The notes: generated by a model not told the origin, from the letters alone. A stretch of DNA of 64,000 nucleotides from Bifidobacterium sp. B4142 (GCF_026537325.1 NZ_JAFNMJ010000005.1:87399-151398); one strand, 5' to 3'; positions 46,445 through 56,290 are shown, counted from the stretch's first letter. Program-made: numbers and translations.

Positions 46445-47824
46445 TTAGAAGCCCTTCACCCCCTGGGCCTTGGCTACCTGTGCGAACTGATCCTGCGTGG
46501 TCTGGGCGACCTGTTCCGGCGTCATGGTCCCATTAACCATGCTGGCCAGGTTGACATAAAGATCAGGGTTAGCCAGGGCTTGGAGCTGCATGGATCCGAC
46601 GCTGTGCTGAATGGACTGTGCCGCATCCAGGCTGGCCTGGGGCACAGTGTTCGGCGAATCGACGTTCTTCAGAACCGAAATGATGTTCTGCTGCTTGATG
46701 AAAGCCTTGTAGCCATCGGTCATCCAGAAATTGAGGAACTGTCTGGATGCTGCCTCGCGCTTGCTGTCCCCGCTCTTGAAGGCCACGACCCCATTGGAAC
46801 CATCAGGAATGATGGTGGTATAGTTGCCGTCCTTCGACACTGGGAAGTACCCGATCTTCTTGTCCAGAGCGCTCTTATCGTTGCCGGCCAAGGCGGAGAT
46901 GGCCAGGAATTGACTGGCATTGCCGAAGATCATCCCCGTCTTCCCGTCCCACAGGGCCTTTTCCTGGGCGGTGTCCTTAGCCGAGCCAGCATCGGCATTG
47001 TAGAGCCCCTTCTTGAAGAGGTCCTGATAATTGGTGATGGCTGCCATGATGTCCTTGCCGGTGAATTTATCCTTGCCCTGGTTCACGCGGTCCCAAAGAC
47101 CCCCTTGTGCCGCTTCGGCCAATTGGACCTGGACAGCCCACTGCGTGCCCCATTGGGAACCACCCATTTCAAAGAGGGGCGAATCCACGCCAGGGATATT
47201 GGCATCTTTGATTTTCTGAGCAGCCGCCACGAACTCGTTCCAGTTCTTGGGTACCGCCTCAAGGCCAGCGGCCTTGAAGACATCCTTGTTGTAATAGACG
47301 CCCATAGTCGAAGGCGCGCTCACCATAATCGCATATCTGCTGTTTTTGTAGAGCCCTGCCTCGTCATCTATACCCTTTTTGTAGTTCTTCTCAAAGGGGG
47401 CATTGTCAAGCTTCTGCAGTTTGCCTTGAGCAACCAAACCGGTCATCATGGACCTGGTCGGTTGCCAAAAAGCCAGGTCGGGAGTATCACCGGTCGTGAT
47501 TTTAGTCTGTGCATTGTTTTCATAGACTTCCGGAATGGTAACCAGATCAACCTTGGCACCCGTAGCTTTTTGGAAATCCTTGATGACTTGAACCGGAATC
47601 TTGTTGGCCTGAGGCGAGCTCCAGAACTTCAAAGTCACGCTGTCCAACTTGGCACTCGCCTCGGGCCAGTAGCCAGATGCCTTGGTGTCAGTGTCATCGC
47701 TGCTGGCAGCAGGGTTGCCGCATCCAGCTAAAGTGCCCAAGCACAAACCCGCAGCAATCACCAGACCGGCCACGGCTCGAACGCTCTTTCGTGAAGAATC
47801 GATCTTCCATTGGATCAACTTCAT
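46445..47824 (-). CDS. Sugar ABC transporter substrate-binding lipoprotein (second locus)
   Basis: 459 residues, family-1 solute-binding protein. The signal peptide (about 17-35) ends in a lipobox LAGC with lipid cysteine C35. The mature protein shows 'PVQVIKDFQKATGAKVDLVTIPEVYENNAQTKI'-like opening features and 'GVYYNKDVFKAAGLEAVPKNWNEF', typical of sugar binders. AAGGGA precedes the ATG. It follows the GH36 gene by 93 bases, which include a GC-rich hairpin (47846-47869). Ligand is probably an alpha-galactoside. Confidence 0.92.
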   Translation of the reverse strand: MKLIQWKIDSSRKSVRAVAGLVIAAGLCLGTLAGCGNPAASSDDTDTKASGYWPEASAKLDSVTLKFWSSPQANKIPVQVIKDFQKATGAKVDLVTIPEVYENNAQTKITTGDTPDLAFWQPTRSMMTGLVAQGKLQKLDNAPFEKNYKKGIDDEAGLYKNSRYAIMVSAPSTMGVYYNKDVFKAAGLEAVPKNWNEFVAAAQKIKDANIPGVDSPLFEMGGSQWGTQWAVQVQLAEAAQGGLWDRVNQGKDKFTGKDIMAAITNYQDLFKKGLYNADAGSAKDTAQEKALWDGKTGMIFGNASQFLAISALAGNDKSALDKKIGYFPVSKDGNYTTIIPDGSNGVVAFKSGDSKREAASRQFLNFWMTDGYKAFIKQQNIISVLKNVDSPNTVPQASLDAAQSIQHSVGSMQLQALANPDLYVNLASMVNGTMTPEQVAQTTQDQFAQVAKAQGVKGF

Positions 47825-47917
47825 TGTTTATCCCTTTCCGCCTCCGCCACCCGCTAATGGCGGGATGGCAGGGACATTCTCACTACATCACTCACGTCTT
47901 TTCAGACTGAAGGCCAA

Positions 47918-50224
47918 TCACTCACTGATTAAGAGGGTTCTGGCCGTGTACCCTTCTTCGGGCATATGAACTTCTAGACTCCCCCTTTCTCTATGCCAGA
48001 CATAACGCCAAGAATCCGACTCACCATTACGGTCGGCAAAACGCGGATAGAGAACCTGCATCCTGCAATCCTTGTTTGTGAACATAGGCAGGGGCAGATC
48101 GAGATGACCATCCGACGTGCACCTGGCCCAAACAGTGATCAGAACACCATCTCTGATCCCATCTGCTCCGTAATCGCGTGCATTTCTGATGCCGAGTGCG
48201 AGCTTGTCGTCATACCAGCCAGGCAGCCCCAATGGCCAGAAAGGCACACCCGTAGATACCCGGTCGCCGATTACGCGACGATAGACATCAATCGCATCCT
48301 GGACCATATTCAATTGATGCTCCGAGAACCGATTCAGGTACCCCGACAGGAAGAAGTGCCCCAGGAGGGTGTTGGTCAGAGCAAAGCGAAAGCTCTCGTC
48401 ATCCATATCGGCAGCCGGATACGCCCAATTGCCAGCCTGCTCGGGAAGCATAGCCATAGGCGCTGTAGCACTTATGCTCGCATACCGGCCGAAATCCTGC
48501 TGATCCGATGTAGAGAGAAGGTGGAATATAGAAGACTGGGCGAAATCCGTCCGCATGCCTCCAGAGGAGCAGTTTTCGAGGATCAAGTTAGGATGACGAC
48601 GATACAGCCCCTTTATCCATTCCTGATAGGCCCGGTTGTGACCTAGAAGACCATCACCAGGGCTATCCGAGCGATATGTGGTGCCTGGGCCAGGCATGAC
48701 ATTGTAGTCGAACTTAAAATAGCCGACCCCGAAATCTCCGACAAGCCTGTCGATCACTTCATTCATGTGCCCTATGGTCTGGGGGTTTCTGAAATCGAGC
48801 AGATACCTATTCTGTTCCACTACACGATGCCCTGCGTGCTGGAAAAACGCGGAATCCGGCAGCTTCTTGGCCAAGGGACTTTTGATTCCCACAACCTCTG
48901 GTTCAAGCCACAAACCTGGTATCATGTGCTCACGCTTAATAGCATCCATGACCTCACCAAGGCCTCCGGGAAATCGGGTCGTAGACGGCTCCCATTCACC
49001 GACTGACGGCCACCAATCGCCGGTGTCGTCGTACCAGCCGGCATCGATGCAGAATACTTCAGCACCAATGCTGCCGGCTGCCTTGATCAAAGGCAGCAAG
49101 CGGTCTGTGCTTGGATCACCGTTGAGAGTGTTCATATAATCGTTGAAGACGATCTTCGGAGTCTTCAACTTATCCGTCGCAAGATGCCAGCGTCGCCTAT
49201 AGTTTGTAACAGACTCAACGGCCTGATCAAAGTTGACGGCAGGAGTCACCGAAACAGGTACTGCTGTAAATTGCTGGTCCTTGTGAAGCACCACGGACCA
49301 ATCATGATTTTTGTAAGTCGGCCCGCTGAGCGCAAAGTATCCCTCGCTTTTTTCGCTTTCGCCCACCTCCCAGCGCCATGGTCCGTTGTGCTCGATCTGA
49401 AAGAGCCAGGTGATGTCCTGCTTCGACGAAGTCAGAACACCCATCGGCAGAACTTGCCCTGTGGAAAAAGTCCCCTCCGATACACAGGAGTAGGCACTTT
49501 GAGGCGTCCGGCCCACCATGTCATTATTAAGAAGAGGACATATTTCACGGAGTGGCTTCCATGACCAACGTCCCTCACCAAGCCAGTCATTCCGACACTC
49601 AGCCAGCTGCCAACCCACCAGCCTGTCCCTAGACTCGTCAAAACCATTCGTTTGTCCGAAGAGCTGGCAATAGGTGGGGAGAGATTCAAGGACCAGGTCG
49701 TCTTCCAAGGTGTTTTTAATGCTTGTCGTGACCTTGAACATCAGGTCACCGTCAGCTACCTGGAACAATTGGCTACATTCAATCCCATGTTCCTGGCTTT
49801 CCTGGCGTATTTCCAGGTTGCTGACTCCATTCGTATACCAGGTTTTCCAAGAAGCGAATCGCAGAGCATGGCCAAGGGATGTCTCAATAAGCCTACGTCC
49901 ACAAATTGTATGACCGGTACCGCGACCAGAGGCTTCTATCTGTACCATCGGCAGACGACCAGGAAAAGTGATGCGTTGTGTCTTCGGCCCGGAGGTATCG
50001 GCAGGCACGCGGCTGGACGATGACCCGACTGATTGTGGCAGGGATGAATACGTCTCATGGTACGGGCTAAAAGTCATGGAAACTAGAGCAACAGGTTGGT
50101 CATTTCCGACTTCGAACTCCAGTTGTATACAATTGTTCCCCCACTGTAAGGGTGAAGTTATAGTTGAATCCCCTTTTGGTATCGTTACCAATTTGAAGAC
50201 TTTAGAACTATCCCCGCTCTGCAT
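47918..50224 (-). CDS. Alpha-galactosidase, GH36 (second locus)
   Basis: 768 residues, a large GH36 enzyme without signal peptide. It has 'FCIDAGWYDD' (about 391-400), 'WLEPEVV', the nucleophile in 'YFKFDYNVMPG' (about D506) and the acid/base in 'STSDQQD' (about D574), after 'ENCSSGGMR'. The motifs differ in detail from the 5055-7175 enzyme (FKFDYN versus VKWDHN), so they belong to different GH36 subgroups. AAGGAG precedes the ATG. It is the first gene of its operon. The first codons contain a LacI-type palindrome. Probable role: hydrolysis of imported alpha-galactosides. Confidence 0.9.
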   Translation of the reverse strand: MQSGDSSKVFKLVTIPKGDSTITSPLQWGNNCIQLEFEVGNDQPVALVSMTFSPYHETYSSLPQSVGSSSSRVPADTSGPKTQRITFPGRLPMVQIEASGRGTGHTICGRRLIETSLGHALRFASWKTWYTNGVSNLEIRQESQEHGIECSQLFQVADGDLMFKVTTSIKNTLEDDLVLESLPTYCQLFGQTNGFDESRDRLVGWQLAECRNDWLGEGRWSWKPLREICPLLNNDMVGRTPQSAYSCVSEGTFSTGQVLPMGVLTSSKQDITWLFQIEHNGPWRWEVGESEKSEGYFALSGPTYKNHDWSVVLHKDQQFTAVPVSVTPAVNFDQAVESVTNYRRRWHLATDKLKTPKIVFNDYMNTLNGDPSTDRLLPLIKAAGSIGAEVFCIDAGWYDDTGDWWPSVGEWEPSTTRFPGGLGEVMDAIKREHMIPGLWLEPEVVGIKSPLAKKLPDSAFFQHAGHRVVEQNRYLLDFRNPQTIGHMNEVIDRLVGDFGVGYFKFDYNVMPGPGTTYRSDSPGDGLLGHNRAYQEWIKGLYRRHPNLILENCSSGGMRTDFAQSSIFHLLSTSDQQDFGRYASISATAPMAMLPEQAGNWAYPAADMDDESFRFALTNTLLGHFFLSGYLNRFSEHQLNMVQDAIDVYRRVIGDRVSTGVPFWPLGLPGWYDDKLALGIRNARDYGADGIRDGVLITVWARCTSDGHLDLPLPMFTNKDCRMQVLYPRFADRNGESDSWRYVWHRERGSLEVHMPEEGYTARTLLISE
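50176..50191. promoter_or_regulatory. Intragenic LacI-type operator candidate
   Basis: TTGGTATCGTTACCAA is a 16-mer, CG-centred palindrome with 14 of 16 positions symmetric, lying in codons about 12-17 of the GH36 gene. It shares 'TGGTATCGTT-CCA' with the promoter site exactly 100 bases away. Confidence 0.6.
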
Positions 50225-50268
50225 GGAATCTCCTTACAGCTACATTGCTTTATGAACTAGCTTCTCCC

Positions 50269-50296
50269 AGTATAACTGGTATCGTTCCCAGCGCAA
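50269..50296 (-). promoter_or_regulatory. Promoter of the second alpha-galactoside operon with operator
   Basis: On the minus strand TTGCGC (50291-50296), a 16-base spacer and TATACT (50269-50274) form a promoter about 45 bases before the ATG. The palindrome CTGGTATCGTTCCCAG (50276-50291, 12 of 16 symmetric, CG centre) fills the spacer, as expected for repression by the operon's LacI. The rest of the 402-base gap to 50630 shows no gene. Confidence 0.6.
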
Positions 50297-50629
50297 GTTG
50301 CAATTGAGATTAGTATCTGGCTTTCCCGTGGTCCAATCATCCACTAGACGAACCGGTCTTTTCTCCAGGCTTTACAAGCATTGGGAGAATGAAGGCTTGG
50401 AGATTCTCACACCAATTCTGCGGGAATCACAATAACGCCAGCTAGATACCTTGACGGCGAACATCATGATTGGCCGCACCCGGTGATGCAGCCTGATCAG
50501 CGCAACTTGGCTTTCTTCCCAGCAGACACCGGACCCCATAGAACCGGACGCACTTACGAAACAGATCGAATAATACCTATCATGAAGAAACTCGAAAGCC
50601 TATGTACAGGCAGAAAGCGGAGGTTCATG

Positions 50630-51013
50630 ATGACCGAAAGCGAGACAGCAGCCGACAAATCCCTGGTGCAGGAATTTTACGACCAGGTCTTCAGCCGGGG
50701 AGATGCCAGCAACATTGACAGGTTCATGCGGGACGACTATATCCAGCACAACCCCACCTGCGCCGACGGGAAGGCAGACTTCCTGGAATTCATCAAGGGC
50801 TTCCTGTCCTTGGGCCCGCAAATCGAGATCATCAGGCTGAACGGCGAGGACGACATGGTGTACGTCTTCTTCAAGTGCACGCTGAAGAACGGCCATGTCA
50901 ACAAGGTCTGCGACATCTACCGGCTGCAGGACGGCCAGCTGGCTGATCACTGGGACGTCATCGAGCACAATGTAGAAGGCATACAATCCCGGAACGGAAA
51001 CGGCCTGTTCTGA
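50630..51013 (+). CDS. SnoaL/NTF2-like small protein
   Basis: About 127 residues. The ATG at 50630 is chosen over 50627 since GGAGG is six bases upstream; the in-frame extension to 50483 has no ribosome site. The fold pattern is SnoaL-like ('FYDQVFSRGDASNIDRFMRDDYIQHNP', 'DIYRLQDGQLADHWDVIE'), typical of predicted ester cyclase or aldol-condensing proteins of the NTF2 superfamily. Function unknown. It converges with the TetR gene. Confidence 0.83.
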   Translation: MTESETAADKSLVQEFYDQVFSRGDASNIDRFMRDDYIQHNPTCADGKADFLEFIKGFLSLGPQIEIIRLNGEDDMVYVFFKCTLKNGHVNKVCDIYRLQDGQLADHWDVIEHNVEGIQSRNGNGLF

Positions 51014-51130
51014 CAGATACGTTGATCGGCCTGCATCCTCCCGGCAATCAGGCGCCTTCAACCGAAGATGTCCCGGAGGTTCCGCTGCCATCTGGCCGCG
51101 AGACCTGCGGACCTGTTCCTTGGCGCGAAC

Positions 51131-51832
51131 TCACCAGCACAGGTCGGCGTAGAGATATCGATCCAGCGTGGGACCGATGATACGAGCCAGCGCACCAGGC
51201 GACATCGAAGCCAGGGGCTCCACCCGGAAAACATCGCGGGCCATTATCAAACCAAGCATCTGCGACCCCACCAGCACCATGCGTTTTTCGATCCTGTCGG
51301 TTTTGATGGCTTTGAGCCGGTCACTGGTCAGCTCCCCTCGTACCAAGGCGACCATCAGGTCTCGGGCGTGGTCGTCCCGGCCCGCATTGCGCACGAGCGA
51401 AAGGTAGGCCTCGCCAGGTTCGGTCGTTTCCATGAACTTCAGAAAGGCCCTTATCAAGGTAACGCCCAAGGAGCCATCTACGCAGGACGCACGCTTGGCG
51501 TCCTGCTGAATGAACAGGTCGAGGAGATGGCTATCCCCGATGATCTGCTGTGCCGCCTTGGTGAAGAGCTCGTCCTTACCGCCGAAATAGTAGTGGATGA
51601 GCTTGGGGTCGCAACCTGCACGGCGGGCAATGGCCCGCAGGGTTACCTTGTCGAAGCCCTGACGCGAAAACTCATATCTCGCCGCCGAGAGGATATCATC
51701 ATAGGTTGTTGACGCCCTCTTTCCTCCGGGTCGGCCACGTCGGTGACGCAGAGATGTTGCGGAAACCTCAACCTCATGAGATTCCGAAGCTTCTTTCCGG
51801 CTGATTCCCTCACGAGCTGATTTCTCTGCCAT
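51131..51832 (-). CDS. TetR-family regulator
   Basis: 233 residues. The N-terminal 40 residues are a polar extension; the TetR helix-turn-helix follows ('DDILSAARYEFSRQGFDKVTLRAIARRAGCDPKLIHYYFGGKDELF', about 44-90). The C-terminal ligand domain belongs to the CecR/PF17920-like class by pattern. It is divergent from the ABC-2 exporter operon 210 bases away and is the likely repressor of it. AAGGAG lies 11 bases before the ATG. Confidence 0.9.
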   Translation of the reverse strand: MAEKSAREGISRKEASESHEVEVSATSLRHRRGRPGGKRASTTYDDILSAARYEFSRQGFDKVTLRAIARRAGCDPKLIHYYFGGKDELFTKAAQQIIGDSHLLDLFIQQDAKRASCVDGSLGVTLIRAFLKFMETTEPGEAYLSLVRNAGRDDHARDLMVALVRGELTSDRLKAIKTDRIEKRMVLVGSQMLGLIMARDVFRVEPLASMSPGALARIIGPTLDRYLYADLCW

Positions 51833-52041
51833 TCCGATCGCTTCTCCTTATTGGGTATCACCGCACCCGGTCAGTCTATCAAGAGAAAACAATATTCACC
51901 GTTTGATGAATATAGTGCTATGATTTTATTCGCCAACCAAGGAATTAATGGCTTCGTCATGATTCCCTGTGCAACGGTCAGACCGGGGTCGGCTTCCCGG
52001 CGTATGGCCGCTCGCTTGATTCACCAATAAGGAGGTGCACC

Positions 52042-53358
52042 GTGAAGGCGCTGATCATCAAGGAATTCAGAGAGCTGATGCGCGACAAGCGCACGGTTGC
52101 CATGCTGATAGCCATGCCCATCCTGCTCCTGTTCATCTTCGGATACGCCGCCAATTTCTCAGTCGACAGGATCTCCGTTGCCGTCATCGGCGACGGGGCC
52201 CAATCCGTGTCCGAGAAGGTCAAGGGTTTTGACGCCGCCAAGGACGGCATGGATATCGTCACCGTGGATCCGACGCAGCACGGCGAAAAGGATGCCACAA
52301 GCCTGCTCAGAGACAGGAAGGTCGATGCCGTCATCGTCGTCAGGGAGGACCAGCAGGACCAGGGCAAGGATCTGCTTTCCAACCGGACCAAGGTGTATCT
52401 TGATGGTTCCGGCCTCTTCGCTGCACAGTCCGCCAAACGAACTGTCCTCCAGCTGAACGCCGAGGAGGCCAAGGACCAGATAGCCGCCACCAGATCGCAG
52501 GCCATGGAATCCCGCAAGGCTGCGGCCCAGCAGGAGAAGCAGGGCCTGCAGGACTATCTGAGACAGATGCAGAATTACCAGAGCCAGGCACAGGCCGCTG
52601 CGACTCAGGGCCAACCCGCCCCGCCCATGCCTGCCTCACCGCAGTTGGATCCGGTTCAGGTACCGGAAGCCGACCTGCCCGACCCGGCAAGTGCAACCGA
52701 GACGGGAGAGGACAACGTGACCGTCCTCTTCAACCCGGACCTGAAGACCTCCTTCGTTATGATTCCCGGACTGATTGGCCTGATCATGACCCTGATCGGC
52801 ACCATGATCACCAGCATCGGCCTGGTCCGCGAGCGCGAGCAGGGCACCTTGGAACAGCTGGCGGTCATGCCTCTGAAGCCCGGAGCGGTCATCATCGGCA
52901 AGATCGCCCCCTACCTGCTTCTGGCCCTGATCGACATGGCCATCATCACGCTGATTGGCATGGCCGTTTTCGACCTGCCCTTCCGAGGTGATATCTGGGT
53001 CTTCCTGCTAGGGACCTTACTCTTCCTTTTTGTGGTCCTGGGACTGGGCATCTTCATCTCAACCGTGTCACAGAACTCAGGTCAGGCCGTACAGATGGCC
53101 ATGATGCTGGTCATGCCGCAGATGCTGCTGAGTGGCATCATCTTCCCCCTGGAGTCCATGGCCGCCTCGGTGCGCTGGATCGGCTACCTCCTGCCACTCA
53201 CCTGGTTCAACGAACTGGCCCAGGGCACCATGCTGCGCGGTGCCTCCTGGGGATCCCTCTGGCTTCCACTGGTCATCCTGGCCGGTGAGGCCGCCGTCAT
53301 CTTCTCAGCCGCCACTCTGCGGCTGCGCAATGTACTGACCCATGGGGGTGCACGATGA
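52042..53358 (+). CDS. ABC-2 type exporter permease
   Basis: 438 residues starting at GTG with AAGGAGG upstream. Topology: one N-terminal helix (about 17-37), a large extracytoplasmic domain (about 40-235, with a Gln/Ala/Pro-rich coiled part near 150-215), then five helices ending near 430, as in YhhJ/YbhR-type permeases. It couples to the ATPase gene that starts inside its last codon (ATGA). Controlled probably by the divergent TetR. Likely a drug or xenobiotic exporter. Confidence 0.87.
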   Translation: MKALIIKEFRELMRDKRTVAMLIAMPILLLFIFGYAANFSVDRISVAVIGDGAQSVSEKVKGFDAAKDGMDIVTVDPTQHGEKDATSLLRDRKVDAVIVVREDQQDQGKDLLSNRTKVYLDGSGLFAAQSAKRTVLQLNAEEAKDQIAATRSQAMESRKAAAQQEKQGLQDYLRQMQNYQSQAQAAATQGQPAPPMPASPQLDPVQVPEADLPDPASATETGEDNVTVLFNPDLKTSFVMIPGLIGLIMTLIGTMITSIGLVREREQGTLEQLAVMPLKPGAVIIGKIAPYLLLALIDMAIITLIGMAVFDLPFRGDIWVFLLGTLLFLFVVLGLGIFISTVSQNSGQAVQMAMMLVMPQMLLSGIIFPLESMAASVRWIGYLLPLTWFNELAQGTMLRGASWGSLWLPLVILAGEAAVIFSAATLRLRNVLTHGGAR

Positions 53359-55235
53359 ACCGTGAGCCTGTAACCCTTGACAAGGCCAGGGTCTCCTACG
53401 GGGTCATCCATGCCCTCCAGGGATTCTCCGGGAGCTTCCTCCCCGGCCAGGTAACGGCATTGACCGGTGGGGACGGGGCAGGCAAATCCACCCTGCTCAA
53501 GCTGCTGGCCGGACGGGCCCCTTTGCAATCAGGAAGCGTCCACGGCCTGCCCGACAAGAAGGACATAGGGTATCAGCCTGCGGATTCGGGCGTCTGGCGC
53601 GACATGTCGGTCATCGAGAACATGCGTTTCATCGCCTCGGCCTATCGGATGGATTCCAGCCTGGCTCGGAACAGGATAGAAGGCCTCCTGGCCGACGCCG
53701 GCCTCACCTATGCCCGAGATACGACGGGACGGAACCTGTCCGGAGGAATGCGTCAGAAGCTCGGCTTCATCATGGCCGCCCTGCATGAGCCCGACCTCCT
53801 GCTCCTGGATGAGCCGACGACCGGGGTCGACCCCGCCAGCCGCGAAGGAATCTGGACCCTGATCTCGGCCCAGGCGGCGGATGGAAAGACGGTGGTCTTC
53901 GCCACCACCTATCTGGACGAGGCCGAACGGTGCGCCAGCCTTTATCTGATGAACGACGGCAAGGTTCTTGCCCAAGGCAGGGCCGAGGACATCTGCGCCA
54001 AGGCCCCCGGCAGACTCTGGCAGGCCCCGGCTTCGGTCGGAAAGCAAATGACCCGGGATTCGTTCTTCGGATCCAGTCTCCAGGACAGGCCCGCCCCCTC
54101 GGCCTTCCACAACTGGCGCAGGGCCGATACGGCTCTGGCCTGGACCGCAGCAGGTGATGAGAGGACCCCGGAAGGGTTCACTAGAACCGGTTTCGACTTG
54201 GAAAACGCCAGCATCGCCTATCTGCTCCAGGATGACCAGGGCGGACTGCCGATCAGACCCCGGGCCGCGGCACCGAATGTGGACACCCCCAATCACCGCC
54301 AGCCAGGCGGGGAACCCGGCGAACCTGGTGGAGAAGGTCCAGGAAACACCGCGGATCGGGTACTGATCCAGGCCACGGACGTGGTCAAGCAGTTCGGATC
54401 CTTCACAGCCCTGAACGATGTCTCCCTCCAAGTCAAGCCCGGTCAGATCATCGGTCTGATCGGTGGGAATGGTGCGGGCAAAACCACGCTCATGCGCATT
54501 CTCCTGGGGCTGGAACAGGCCAACCAGGGATCCGCCCTCCTGCTCGGCGGGCCCCCTTCCTTGGAATCACGCAGACGAATCGGCTACGTTCCCCAAGGCA
54601 TGGGGCTCTACCCCACCCTCACGGCATGGCAGAACGCACAGTTCACAGCTGACGTTTACAGCACAAGCCCACAGGGATGGACCGCCAAGTACGCCCGCTC
54701 CCTGGGCCGGACGCCGGTGGGCAATCTACCCCTGGGTGCCCAACGGCTGCTTGCCTACACCCTGGCCGCCGGCCATGACACGGACCTGCTCATCCTGGAC
54801 GAGCCAACCTCAGGGATGGATCCCGTCTCCCGCATGAGGCTCTGGCGTGAACTCCACCGGAAGGCCGATCAGGGCGTAGGTGTCCTGGTCACCACCCATT
54901 ACATGGCCGAAGCCAGCCAATGCGACCAATGCGTGGTCTTGGCACATGGCCAGGTCCAGGCGAGGGGCGACGTGGAGCAGATTGTCGGCAGCCACCACTC
55001 CCTGGTCATCAAGACGGAGGAATGGGAGCAGGCGCTGAAGCTTCTGACAGCAGCAGGCCTGCCTGTCTCCATGGACGGACGCACTGTCCGCGCCATCGAC
55101 GCTGACGAAAACAGAGTGAAGGAGGTCCTGAAACCTCTCGGGACCGCCTATGAACTGACCAGGTCGCCGGCCCGGCTGGATGAGATCCTCACACTCACCT
55201 CCCAGCCGGCACAGGACCAGTCCCTCAGGGGATGA
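53355..55235 (+). CDS. Tandem ABC ATPase of ABC-2 exporter (YbhF/YhiH type)
   Basis: 626 residues. The first ABC domain has Walker A 'GGDGAGKSTLL', signature 'LSGGMRQKLGFIMAA' and Walker B 'LLLLDEPTTGVD'. A linker with low-complexity Gly/Pro/Glu (about 290-330) joins it to the second: Walker A 'GGNGAGKTTLM', signature 'LPLGAQRLLAYTLAA' and Walker B 'LLILDEPTSGMD'. The non-LSGG second signature is usual for this subfamily. The start overlaps the permease stop (ATGA). E. coli relatives use two permeases plus a membrane-fusion protein; here only one permease gene is present. Confidence 0.88.
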   Translation: MNREPVTLDKARVSYGVIHALQGFSGSFLPGQVTALTGGDGAGKSTLLKLLAGRAPLQSGSVHGLPDKKDIGYQPADSGVWRDMSVIENMRFIASAYRMDSSLARNRIEGLLADAGLTYARDTTGRNLSGGMRQKLGFIMAALHEPDLLLLDEPTTGVDPASREGIWTLISAQAADGKTVVFATTYLDEAERCASLYLMNDGKVLAQGRAEDICAKAPGRLWQAPASVGKQMTRDSFFGSSLQDRPAPSAFHNWRRADTALAWTAAGDERTPEGFTRTGFDLENASIAYLLQDDQGGLPIRPRAAAPNVDTPNHRQPGGEPGEPGGEGPGNTADRVLIQATDVVKQFGSFTALNDVSLQVKPGQIIGLIGGNGAGKTTLMRILLGLEQANQGSALLLGGPPSLESRRRIGYVPQGMGLYPTLTAWQNAQFTADVYSTSPQGWTAKYARSLGRTPVGNLPLGAQRLLAYTLAAGHDTDLLILDEPTSGMDPVSRMRLWRELHRKADQGVGVLVTTHYMAEASQCDQCVVLAHGQVQARGDVEQIVGSHHSLVIKTEEWEQALKLLTAAGLPVSMDGRTVRAIDADENRVKEVLKPLGTAYELTRSPARLDEILTLTSQPAQDQSLRG

Positions 55236-55271
55236 TCCGATCCTGTGCCATACAGAGGCACTGGCTTCCGT

Positions 55272-55866
55272 TCAGACCACCAGCGAGAGCAAAAGGACGG
55301 AAGCCAGACCTGTCACGGAAAGGACCGTGGTCACCGAGGTCCATGACATGAAGGTCTCCTTGAGACTGAGACCGAAGTACTCCTTGATCATCCAGAAGCC
55401 CGCATCGTTAACATGATCAGCCACAACCGAACCGGCGCCCACGGCCAGAACCATCAGTGCCGGGTTGACCGGCGACATGGCCATCAGGGGTGCCACAAGG
55501 CCTGCGGCGGTCAGGGACGCGACGGTTGCGGAACCCAGGCAGACCCTGAGAACCGCCGCCACCAACCAGGCGGCAATCAGGGGAGGCATGTTGATGTTGG
55601 CGAACATGGTGGATATGTAATCGGATATGCCTCCATCTACCAGGACCTGCTTGAAGGCACCACCGCCACCGATGATAAGGAGCATCATGGCGATCTGCTT
55701 GACGGATTCAGCCATCGAACCCGCGATTTCAGGCATCCGCTTGCCACGCGCATATCCCATAGACCAGATGGCGAAGCAGAGGGAGAGCAGCATGGCAATA
55801 TCCGGGGCTCCGATGAAAGCTACAACCCTGCCTACCAGGGTGGCCTTGGGCAGGACGAAGGAGCAG
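55272..55866 (-). pseudogene. gntP-like gluconate permease, 5' part deleted
   Basis: The last ~195 codons of a GntP-family permease (full length about 440-460) are intact: 'FVLPKATLVGRVVAFIGAPDIA', 'LRVCLGSATVASLTAAGLVAPL', 'DHVNDAGFWMIKEYFGLS'. In-frame homology ends near 55866, where a TGA and unrelated sequence follow. The first half is missing, so it cannot work as a transporter. The missing end abuts the truncated end of a LacI gene. Confidence 0.88.
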
Positions 55867-55867
55867 A

Positions 55868-56290
55868 TTCACCAGGGCCGCCCAGGCACTCAAGAAGCGG
55901 GCGGTCCGCATCGAAGTTGGCGATCACGATGCAAACTGGCTCGACGATAGACTGTGCAATGAGATCGGTGGGTCCGCACAGAAGGCCGGATCCCGAACCC
56001 TGCTGGTATCACTGATGGGGCCACTCCTCTTCCAGACGCTGACATCCCTGAAGCGGCTGAAACTGAACTTCCCCGATGACCTCGGCCTGGTCAGTTTCGA
56101 CGACTGGGAGTGGTCCCAATATGTGCAGAAAAACATTTACCTGCTGGAACAGGACCCGACGGCACTGGGCGAGCAGGCCGCGTCCAACCTCTGCCGGCAG
56201 ATGGAGGCAGCCGCCGAGAATCAGGACCCCTACCAAGCCAGTAGGAGCCTTGTCCTACCCGTCAGTGATGTACCCGCATCATCGATTTGA
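55868..56290 (+). pseudogene. LacI-type regulator, 5' part deleted
   Basis: The open frame from about 55868 to 56290 reads as the C-terminal ~140 residues of a LacI sensor domain ('RAAQALKKRAVRIEV', 'LNFPDDLGLVSFDDWEWSQYV', 'DPTALGEQAASNLCRQM'). The DNA-binding head and half of the sensor are gone. Divergent orientation to gntP suggests it was the gluconate regulator. Confidence 0.8.

Noticed and set aside
53355-55235. Degenerate second ABC signature as loss of function
   Set aside because: The LPLG form is usual in the second domain of YbhF/YhiH-type proteins, so it is not an anomaly.
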